NCBI GenBank assembly: GCA_028274465.1
Contig: CM051456.1
Span: 107,421,348 to 107,485,347, forward strand
Origin: Plantago ovata
Taxonomy: Eukaryota > Streptophyta > Magnoliopsida > Lamiales > Plantaginaceae
DNA length: 64,000 nucleotides
Direction of reading: 5' to 3'
Shown here: positions 35,272 to 45,300 of the stretch, piece after piece
Layout of the letters: each line of letters begins with the position of its first letter
Position numbering within the stretch: the first letter of the stretch is position 1
Made by a program: the position numbers and the translations under genes
Notes under the pieces: model-generated
What the model was told of the DNA's origin: nothing
What the model saw: the letters and a program-made list of their open reading frames with translations, nothing else
Databases searched by the model: none

Positions 35272-36060
35272 AGGATATGTCTCATTTGTGTTTTACTTGT
35301 CCTTTCTTGCTCATTTGAGGTACTTACTGTGGCCTGTTTGTTGGCAAAACAAACAACCTACAACTGTTGATCAACTCACAGATTTTCACACAAATGATTA
35401 TCATCAACTCTTGTTGTAGTGTACTTATTTTTGGTTGGTCTGGAACTATAGAAACAAATATATGTTTATGAAGGAAACATTCACTTGGCACACTATCTAC
35501 ACGCATGTACAAGCTCTTATGAAACAACAAGAGATACTTAATGTGTTTTTTTTCAAGCACAAACACATCATTATGTGTAAATGAAATCCACCTCTCCCAG
35601 GTTTCATCTCTATAAACACATATGGATCATCCAAAGGCAATCCTGGCGATGTTGGGATTGGTATATTGAGGAGTCACACAAAGACTTTTATCAGAGCTGC
35701 AACAACTTATATTGGTTGTTGTACCAACAACATAGCAGAGCTCCAAGCTATAAAGTCAGGACTCTTGCTAGCAAACCAGTTACATGTCTCCAAAGTATCT
35801 ATCCAAATTGATTCTATGTTTGCCTGTCTGGCTTTTAACAGGAGGAGCGCAACAGGTCTGTTGCAGCGCCGGCTTCTTGAAGACATCTTCAGTATGGGAG
35901 ACAATTTTTAGGAATGTGAATGTGTGTTTGTTTATCGGCAAGCCAACCAAGTTGCGGATTTATTGGCTAACTCTGGAAGTGAGGAGTTGGCGGGAAAGTG
36001 GCAACGCGAGTTCAACTACTAGTCCAGCTCCAATGACTACACATTTTCTCTTTTGAGTGC
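35272..36060 (+). pseudogene. LINE-A zf-RVT right half and RNase H domain
   Basis: It starts EDMSHLCFTCPF, completing the zf-RVT motif. After a linker it gives the RNase H domain: NPGDVGIGILRSHTK, TNNIAELQAIKSGLLLA (Glu), VSIQIDSM (Asp). Near the end, in another frame, it reads VYRQANQVADLLANSGS. The latter is the conserved H/R-x2-N-x2-ADxLA motif. Several frameshifts and a stop near 35420 show it is inactive. Confidence 0.75.
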
Positions 36061-36217
36061 TCGTCATATTAGTAGCTTCCAAATTTGGAATCAATGTCCG
36101 AATTGGTTGGAGAATTATGTATCTAATGACCTTAGTATGACTTATCCTAGGCTAGTTTCTATTTGATGTCTGTTTCGTGCATGTACTAAGCTCTATGAGC
36201 GGCTGTACTCTGTACAT

Positions 36218-36752
36218 AGTGCTGTTTAACGAGCCGAGCCGAGTCGAGTATTGTTGAGGCTCGGCTCGGCTTGTTAACAAAGCGAGCCTGAAATCAGGCT
36301 CAAGCTCGAGCTCGCTAACAAACGAGCCGAGCCTAGGCTCGATTCGTTTAACGAAGCGAGCTTAATTTCAGGCTCAAGCTCGGTTCATTTGTTAAAATAC
36401 CATGAAAAATATGTGAAAATATTAAGTAAAATATAAACAAATTCAAGATTATGCATTACAATCAACTCTCAAATGATGAAATCATTAAAGTTTAACAAAA
36501 TGCAAATATAAGCAATTCAAGCCAATAATCTGAAACTTAAATCATAAATTATAATACTAATACTACTCATAATCTACATGATATCGAGCCTTAACGAGTA
36601 ATGGCGAGCCGAGCTCGGCTCGTTAGTGGAACGAGCCTAAGTTTAGGCTCGAGCTCGGCTCGATAAGGTTATTGAGCCGAGCTGAGCCTTAACGAGCCGA
36701 GCCGAGCCAAGCCAAGTACTCGATAAGGTTCGATTCGCGTAACAACACTGTA
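36218..36752. mobile_element. hAT-like MITE rich in GAGCCGAGC inverted words
   Basis: The ends are AGTGCTGTTTAACGAGCCG and the complement of ACAGTGTTGTTACGCGAA. The flanks carry TGTACAT (36211-36217 and 36753-36759), consistent with an 8-bp duplication with one change. Both arms are full of GAGCCGAGC, GCTCGGCTCG and CTCGAGCTCG words, with an AT-rich middle (about 36410-36580), so the arms can pair. It lies in the 3' UTR of LINE-A. Confidence 0.65.
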
Positions 36753-36770
36753 TGTACATTACTATCTATC

Positions 36771-37513
36771 TGTAACGACCCGACTCACTAACGGGCCAAG
36801 ACCCGGCCCAACGGGCCGGCAAGGTTACTCATGGGTGCTCTCCGGGGTGATATGCTGGCCCCACAGACCAACACGGGTTCTAATCCGCGCACTTTGTCCT
36901 CACTCGTGCGCGCACCGGGAAGTTCCCAGTGGGTCACCCATCCTAGAATTGCTCCAGAGCAAGCACGCTTAATTCTGAAGTTCTTCTAGGTGGATTCCCG
37001 AAAAGAAAGGTGCACCTTGTTGGTATGAGTAGCATTCTCAACCGTTTTAAGCCTCTGAAATCTGGGGCGTTACAATCACCCCCTCTTAAATTGCGCAACG
37101 TCCTCGTTGCGCGCTGTCCCGAGACCAACCATCCGTGCACTTTGCCCCTCCAGGCTCAAGAGGTGGCTCCCATCGTCGATATGATGTAGCACTTTGCCCC
37201 GGATGGCACTTAGTTGCTGCAGTTCCGGATAGTCCCGCTCTGATACCACTTGTAATGACCCGACCCACTAACGGGCCAAGATCCAGCCCAACGGGCTGGC
37301 AAGGTTACTCATGGGTGCTCTCCGGGGTGGTATGCTGGCCCCACAGACCAACACCGCGAACTTCCCAGTGGGTCACCCATCTTAGAATTGCTCCAGAGCA
37401 AGCACGCTTAACTCTGAAGTTCTTCTAGGTGGATTCTCGAAAAGAAAGGTGCACCTTGTTGGTATGAGTAGCATTCCCAACCCTTTTAAGCCTTTGAAAT
37501 TTGGGGTGTTACA
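36771..37513 (-). mobile_element. Cassandra-type TRIM retrotransposon with 5S rRNA-like LTRs
   Basis: Two direct LTRs (36771-37074, 304 bp; 37251-37513, 263 bp) flank a 176-bp interior. The target duplication is CTATC (36766-36770 and 37514-37518). Read on the minus strand, the interior starts with AGTGGTATCAGAGC, the initiator-Met tRNA primer site, directly after an LTR. It ends with a purine tract, AAGAGGGGGTGAT, before the other. Each LTR contains minus-strand words of 5S rRNA, TTAAGCGTGCTTG and CTAGGATGGGTGACC. This marks the Cassandra family, whose 5S part holds a Pol III promoter. The second LTR lacks about 41 bp present in the first. Confidence 0.9.
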
Positions 37514-37539
37514 CTATCTGTCTAAATATTTACCCTTTC

Positions 37540-37563
37540 AAAAAAAAAAAAAAAAAAAAAAAA
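37540..37563 (+). repeat. Poly-A tail of LINE-A
   Basis: About 24 A residues follow TTTACCCTTTC. It marks the 3' end of the LINE-A copy and therefore the plus orientation of that element. Confidence 0.85.
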
Positions 37564-37753
37564 GAAGGTAAAGTGGCAATTAATATGATACAATCGTATA
37601 TGTTACGTACACAAATCGTCCCAGTTCAATACCTTGGGTGCAAAAGTTTATATCTTATGGGGAAGAATTTTAATTTATGGGTTGTTATTAAAGGGAAAAA
37701 AAACTCTTGTGGGGCCAAACGCACCCACACCCTTCATTGTAAATCCGCCCCTG

Positions 37754-39385
37754 CCTTTTAGGAACAATATCAAATTGATGATAATTTTAAAACTTTATGA
37801 GTATCAAAGTAGTACTGTATGACCTAATTTTTTTTATCAAATTTAGTGAATACATTTTTACAAATCGGTGAGTTTACCAATTTTAGTATTAATAAATTAA
37901 CTATCTTCCTAAATTTTCTCAAACTATTAACCTTATGTTAAAATATGTCCTTTTTTTCCTCTTTACCATCCCCAAACGTTAACAACCAAAAGTGAAAAGA
38001 GTTGTGTTGAGCCCTATGCAATGGATTTGCACTCTTAAAACATATGGATATGCCGCGGGGAAGCTATGTGTTGAGTGGGGGCAACTCTTAAATTTTATTT
38101 TCTTTATTAGGTATGCAGTATATTGTATGTTTGTCCTTGTTAAAAAATTATTTTACTCCCTCTAAATTTTACGAAGAAACTTACTAATAATTTCATACAT
38201 AAGCTTAAAATCTTTGTATTTTTTTCATTTTAAAGTTTCAAAGCTTAAACTCTTTTGAACGCCCATTTCTGTGTGTGTGTTTTTCTTTCTACTACTAATG
38301 GTTAAAAAAAATACTTCGTAAATTGCCCCCTCTAACTAAACTTGCGCCCATGTGGATATGTACTCCTCTTAAAACATAGTAGTAGTGATTTCTAAATTTG
38401 CATACGGATATGTACTCGTCTTAAAACATCATCATAACACTTTAAAGAAATGATACTCCCTTTTCCTCTAAAATTTTATGTTTTTCATTTTAAGTGCTCC
38501 GTTAGAAACTTATAATTTCAAAGATAAAATATTTATTATAGCAATTAACCCCACCATACAACTATATTTATAAAATTTACCACCACACTCACCATTATTT
38601 ATTCATTATTTACTATAATAATATTCCACTTACAATTCTTTTTTCATTTTTTAATCAAATAATACTCCACTAACATCCAATTTCTTCAATGCTGTGACCA
38701 GGGGCGGAACCAGTAAGTTTGTGAGGGAATGGAGGGAGTAGTAGTCCCTATGTAATTCATAGCCTGATCGGGTAAGCTGCGCTAGTGAGCAGGAGAGTGG
38801 AGATCGTGGAATCAGGAGGGTGTACACAACTCGATATTGTGTGAAGTTACGTGGGTAGTTTAGTTACATTAATCAAGTGAGTTTAAAATTAAAGTCGAAG
38901 AGTCCCCAACAAGTTTCGTTTTTTAACCATGGTCATAAAAAAGTAAAAACAAAAGTGAGAAAAGGTAAAAATGTGGATAAAGACTACATACGTCAACTTT
39001 AGTTGGAAAATGCGCAAAGACCCGAAAGAAAATAATCGGAAATCAGCAACAAAGGTACTACTCCTGATACACACGATACATACACACTATTGCAGATTGA
39101 ACAAAGAAACCCTTGCTTTTCTTCACTTTACAAACACTTTCATTTGATGGTGATGGAAGTGCACTGAAGAAGATTGTCCTTCGTCTCTAAGTAAGTTGAC
39201 TAGTCCTGTTCATGTAGTTTTTGCGCTTCAATTTTACAGTCTCATTTTCATTCATGCATGCACTTTTACACTAGTGGTTGTATTTTTGAGCACTCATGAT
39301 TAATCAATGTTTGTCTTATCCTTTTGGATGAGAAATTTCCAGGTTATTGATTGATTGGTTACAGTGGTGAATTTCTGGAAAAATA
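37754..39385. promoter_or_regulatory. Intergenic DNA and upstream region of the helicase gene
   Basis: 37754-38690 is AT-rich with no gene. At 38700 a lone CAGGGGCGGAACCAG resembles a hAT-like end, but no partner was found. 39080-39385 is probably promoter and leader. A donor-like TAAGTAAGTTG near 39189 and an acceptor-like TTTCCAG near 39342 suggest a small leader intron. No clear TATA box was found. Confidence 0.4.
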
Positions 39386-42300
39386 ATGGAGGTTGTTAAT
39401 GTTTCTACCTTGAAGAAGCGAAAGCCATGGCCGAGAGATCAGTTTATCGATTTGTTGCTATCAATGTCTCTTCCGGAGATTTTTGATGAGAATCTCTATA
39501 AACACCAGGTCTTTCTTTTGTCTTCATTAAACTAGTGATCCCAATGCCTTTTTTTAGTATATTCTATGTGTTCTGTGTAATTTGCCCTAACTCATCCTTG
39601 TACATTGTCCTATTTACAAATGCACTCCTTAGGTCTGTGTTATTACTCTATTCCTCTGTCCTTGCTACATTCTGCCTCATTTTTACGGCTTAGGTATGTT
39701 TATTTGTTGGAGGTTTGTAGTGTGTGTTAGTGGCAGGGCAGACAATTATGATATAAAATAAAGTTTGCCAAAAATGGGAATGTATATAAGTCAATAGGAC
39801 GAACAAAAATGGAATACGTTCAGAGTCCACCCTCAGAGAGGGCATAATTTAGTTTAGAACTATGCTCAGTTCAGTAAATATCTGTGTGGAATTGAAGTAG
39901 CTGACTACAAACAATGTTTCTTTGTGACACATTACTTGTTACTTTGTGTAGTAGAATGATGTCATCAATCGGATTTGTATACTCAAAATAATGGTGTTTT
40001 GTCATAGATTCACTATAATGTAGGTGGTATTCATGTGTTATTAGTTATTACTAGACACATCAAAGTGTTTGCGTAAATAACTATTTGTTTGGGAATGTAT
40101 ATGTTCTGACGTATACTAAGAATGTTTCCCATAATGCAAAATTTCACTCTCCTTTACTTAATCTAAGCGGTTATGGTTGCTTACTTCATCCTACTTTATA
40201 TACCCCTCCATGCCATACCCTCGAGCTTATATACTGAGATATGCAGTAGCTGAATCGGATACATTATCATACTTTATGTCCCGGTCCATCTCCCATGAGT
40301 GTAAATAGTGAGTCATTGTATGGAAGATCTTATATGTTTCCCTGGTTCATGTTTGTATATTGTTCCTTGCAAACTGTTCTTTTTTTTTTTTTTTTATCAT
40401 GCTGCACGCCTTTTGATCCTTTGTAAAAATCGTATATGTTGTTTAGGTCGAGGAGATACCTCAACTTTTTGAATCCGTGGATCAGTATCTTCGGTCGTAT
40501 GTCTTTCCTGTACTAGAGGAAACTCGTGCAGGGCTTTTATCTGCCATGGAGACCATCTATAGAGCACCATTTGCTGAAGTATCATCTCTGGCCGAGTTAA
40601 AAAACGATGAGTTATTGTACGATGTTAAAATCGACCAGTGGAGAAATAGAGTTAGTGATCGTGGCAAGGAACCTTACAGAACCCTGCCTGGTGATATTGT
40701 TATGATCTCAAACTTGAAACCTGAGACAGCTTTAGACCTTCAACGTTTTGGATTTGAATATACATTTGCTGCCGTAAGGAGTATCAGTGAGGATTTGGGT
40801 GGTGACAGCTTTACCACCAACAATTTCAAAATTAAAGTTGCAAAGCACATTGATGTCGGAGATGGGGTACGGAAGTCTTGGTATGTGGTGTTCCTGACCA
40901 ATATAACCACTAATAAGAGAATATGGAATGCTCTGCATATGCGTGGAAATTTGAAGCTTGTTGAAAATATCTTGTCCAAAACTGTTATGGTAAGTTAACT
41001 GGCACTTAGTAACTAAACAAGTATGAAACATTTTGTATGGCTGAGATGTTATGATTAATGCTATAACCTAGATCTGAAAGCTTCACCCCATGTCTCTGTC
41101 ATGATTCTATAATCTTGTCTTGCATTATGTGGTGAAATGTTGGCTATTGTTTTAATATATATGTACTAACAAAACAAAGTTCAGTTTCAGTTCTGTAACT
41201 TTCTTACTTGTGCCTACATGAAATAGGACCTTGAAGATTGTGAAGTTTGTCCTCATGAAGGGGACATACAAATGGGAGACGAATCTGTATCATCTCTACT
41301 GTCCAGTTTAAATGAATCCCAAAACCAAGCTATTTTAGCTTCTCTACGCCGACTTGAATGCCACCACACGTCAACTGTGCAACTTATATGGGGCCCGCCT
41401 GGCACTGGAAAGACAAGGACTTTAAGTTTTTTGCTGTATATACTCTTAAAGATGAATGTGAGAACCCTTATTTGTGCGCCAACAAATGTGGCAATTACTG
41501 AACTGGCTTCCCGACTTGTGAAACTTGTTAGAGATTCATCTAGTGCTGATTGTGAGAAGAATCTTCTACCTTGTCCTCTGGGTGACATTCTCATATTTGG
41601 AAATAAGGATAACCTGAAAGTTGGTTCAGATATTGAAGAAATTTTCCTAGATCATCGTGTTAAAGGACTTGTTAATTGTTTAGGGCGGTTTACTGGTTGG
41701 AGGCATTGCACATTATCGATGATTAACTTTCTTGAGCATTGTGTTGTTGAGTTCCGCACCTACTTGGATAATGAAATCAGTGTAGCCGAAAGTTCTCAAG
41801 AAGAAACCCTGACTTCCAAGTCAAAATCATTTTTGGAATTTGCCAGAGAACGAGTTGAGCATACCATATTTCCTTTCAGAAGGTCTGTAGAAACATTCTT
41901 GACTCATGTACCTAGAAGATCAATTCTTGACTCTATCTTTCAAAGCATGCAGACAATTTTACCTCTGCTGAACACATTTGAAAGGATCTTGTTTGACGAA
42001 AACATTAAATCTGAGGAATTGGAGAAAGCATTTTCCTGTGAACTTAGTGTTTGTGATTCCGATTCATTTGGTGATTCTGCAGTCTTGCTGCATATCAGAA
42101 GCGAAATTTTGTCTATACTAAGATCACTTCAATCTGCTCCTTTAGCGAACTTTCCAGATGTCACTAATAGATCTACTTGCATGGAGTTCTGTTTCCAAAA
42201 GGCTTCTCTAATCTTTTGCACCACTTCATCATCATTTAAGCTACACTCAGTAGACATGGAACCACTTGATTTGTTGGTTATTGATGAGGCTGCTCAAGTG

Positions 42301-45300
42301 AAGGAATGTGAATCCATTATAGCACTTCAGGTTCCAGATGTGAGGCATGCAATCCTGGTTGGTGATGAGTGGCAATTGCCAGCAACTGTTAGCAGCAAGG
42401 TAAATGAGCTTATGTTATCTAATTCAACTTATAGTTAGTTTTACCTGATGACCTTAATAAATCTTCATTTTGACATATCTTGATTGGATTCATGTGTTCA
42501 CAGGTGTGTGAAGAGGCTGGATTTGGAAGAAGTTTATTTGAAAGGTTGAGCGCGCTTGGTCACTCTAAGCATCTTCTTGATGTGCAATACAGAATGCATC
42601 CTGATATAAGTCAGTTTCCAAATTCAAACTTTTACCGAAACCAAATCCTCGACGCACCTATTGTCGAACATCCGAGCTATCAGAAATGCTATCTTCAAGG
42701 AAAGATGTTTGGTCCATATTCATTCATAAATATTGCTGATGGGGTAGAAGAATTGGATGATGTTGGACGCAGCAGAAGAAACATGGTTGAAGTTGCGGTT
42801 GTAGTGAAGCTTATTCATAAGCTCTACAAAGGTATGCTGGTTTTGAAGTAGGGATTTGATTTGGTCGCAAACCATGCTATTAAGTTTTGATTATGTTTGT
42901 ATACTTGTGGGAATCACACTGAATCTGCTAGTTTATTTACCATGAATACTATACTACTATTATTTTTTGTTTCGAAACAAAATGCTTTGTGATAGTGAAT
43001 ATGTGTATGATTGGGAATATTTGGCGCATATGCTGTTCTTATATGGTACACGGTTAGCATGTTCTCAAAGTAATTTCATGGAAGATCTCAAGTTCTTTAT
43101 ACACGTGCAGTCCCGATCCTATATTTCCATTTCTTTTCGGCACTAACATTAAGAATGACTGAATTATGAGGAGAATCAATAAAGTTGTAACTTGTAAGCT
43201 GGTGTATAAGTATGAGATAAACTGCTGCTATTCTTATATGGGAAGATAAGTTTTGGAAGAAAGCAAATAGAGATATGAAGATAAGATTAGAATAGATGGA
43301 GTATAAATAATAATTTGAAAGATAGAACTTTAACGCACTTTTCCATTTTTCTAAGTGAAAAAGTTTGGTCTGAAATCTGAATACATATCTTAGTAAACTA
43401 TCTAGTTACTGAAGCTTTAAACGAAATGAGTACAAAAGTGCTCCTTCTACAGACTCGTAATTATCTGGTTTTTGCTCTTTCTAGATATGCACCTGCTTTC
43501 TCATGAGCATCGTTGTGGTTTTTTCGTTTCTTTTCTTGTAAGGAATGATGTCCGGGGATTATTGCTATGTTAACTTTCCTTCTCACTATGTTGTAATCCG
43601 TATACTACAAACAGGTTGGAATGGGTCGAAAGAGAAACTAAGTATAGGTGTGATATCACCCTATGCTGCTCAAGTTGTAGCAATTCAAGATAAACTGAAG
43701 CACATGTTTGAAAATCTCGAGAGATTTGTAATCAAGGTGAAGTCCATTGATGGGTTTCAGGGCGGAGAAGAGGATATTATAATTATATCAACTGTAAGAG
43801 CCAATAAAGGTGGAGCTGTTGGTTTTCTTTCTAGTCCACAGAGAACAAATGTCGCTTTGACAAGAGCACGGTATGCAATCACATTGAGAATCTTCTATAT
43901 GGATGTTTATTTTGTTTCTGGACGGAAATAAGTAATGATTCTTATGGCCTTTTTTTTTTTTTTTTTTTTTTTAGCCACTGTCTATGGATCTTAGGAAATG
44001 CAAGGACTTTAAGTAGAAGTGATTCTGTTTGGGAAGAATTGATACAGGATGCAAAATCTCGCCGTTGTTTCTTTACAGCAGATGAAGATTGTGACATTGC
44101 AAAAACAGTTATAGATGTTAAGAAAGAACTTGATCAACTTGAAGATTTGTTGAATGCCGATAGTGCACTGTTCAAAAATGCAAGATGGAAGGTACAGTTT
44201 GTTCTTAGCATTTTCTATTTCAAAATTTTAGCGGTCACACATGAAGCCCCCATGTGAATATCACCAAGTGTTTTGGATGAGATTATGATACTTTGCATAA
44301 TTACATATTTTTAGTAAAAAATAAGATCTGTTTTGGAGCGTGTTCACTATATCTTTATTCGGTTTTCTTTTCTGGGTAATTGTTTAGTTTTATGTTCACA
44401 CACACACACATTGTGGTTGAACTTTAGTTATGGTTCCTTATGGTTTGATCGAGTCCTTTTAATGTATTATACGAACTCTTGTAATAGTTATGGTGCTGAT
44501 TCCCTCCATACATCTTGCCATTGACCACTGACAGGTCTTGTTCAGTGACAATTTCCGGAGATCTTTCAGTGTACTGAAACCTTCCCATCTCAAGAAGTTG
44601 GTTATGAATTTATTACTTAAGCTTGCAAGCGGATGGCGGCCTCGGAAAATAAATGTTGAGTTGCCATGTGAAAGCTCTTCACATATTGTCAAACATTTTA
44701 AGGTTGAAGGTTACTATATCATCTGCTCTGTTGATGCAATCCAGGAGCACTCAGTTTACAAGCAAATTTTGAAAGTCTGGGATGTTGTACCTGTTGGTGG
44801 GATTCCCAAGTTGTTGAGGCGTCTGGATATGATATTTGCTATGTACACTGATGAGTTTGCCAGCCTTTGCAAGGAGACGACTTTTGAGGGGTATGCGATT
44901 TTGTTGGTTTTACTCTATGCGGCATTGAAGTTTGAAGACATACTTAATTGTGTTTCGCACTACATTAATTTTCTTATGAGAGTTGACAGTGCTTAATAAA
45001 TTGTGCTATTTTATTTTTAATCATTGTTTTTAATCCTATGCATCTCTTGTATCTACGTTGAAAGAATACCTTAGGTATTTACAACTATCTGCCAAAAAAA
45101 AGAAATTTAATTTAGGAACTTCCCTTCTATGTTCACCACATGGGAGTGGACAGAATTGAACTAAGTATGTTATGTTTTGCCCTGTCTAGAAATTTGGAGG
45201 TACCGAAAACCTGGCCAACGTCTCGAGACATAAACCGGTTTAAGACTCCGGAGACGAATAGCGACTCAAGTACATCAACTGGCGAGTGTGCAGGCTATGT

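Larger units (their letters stand above)
23325..37563 (+). mobile_element. LINE-A, 5'-truncated L1-type retrotransposon, five times interrupted
   Basis: The LINE pieces are 23325-24368, 27621-27963, 33011-33161, 35272-36217, 36753-36770 and 37519-37563. In order they encode RT, the thumb/connection, a zf-RVT region, a linker, RNase H, then a 3' UTR ending in a 20+ nt poly-A (from 37540). The pieces lie in exact LINE domain order on one strand. Removing three of the insertions rejoins the reading (IWKNLCK|LIPPF, GPH|PWTKLW, CVDNI|EDMSHLCF). The 5' part (ORF1 and endonuclease) is missing, and many frameshifts and stops are present. No target duplication was found around the whole LINE. Confidence 0.75.
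22956..37753. mobile_element. hAT-like element split by a 14-kb nest of later insertions
   Basis: The left end at 22956 is CGGGGGCGGATCTAGG, then GGGGAGTGGGTGC. The right end at 37753 is the complement of CAGGGGCGGATTTACA, then AGGGTGTGGGTGC. These are inverted versions of one terminal sequence. Flanking 8-mers are CTTTTTAG (22948-22955) and CCTTTTAG (37754-37761), 7 of 8 matching. The host element would be only about 0.56 kb (22956-~23325 and 37564-37753) once the LINE nest is removed. This is an inference from ends and duplication; an accidental pair of unrelated relics is possible. Confidence 0.5.

Noticed and set aside
36240-36740. GC-rich clustered repeat as a possible CRISPR-like array
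   Set aside because: The words are inverted and irregularly spaced, with TIRs and flanking duplication. It is a MITE in a plant genome.
36910-36990. A functional 5S rRNA gene
   Set aside because: Only part of the 5S sequence is present, diverged, and it lies within LTRs of a Cassandra TRIM.
38700-38760. A further hAT-like element starting CAGGGGCGGAACC
   Set aside because: No matching right end or duplication was found nearby, so I mention it only as a lone terminus.
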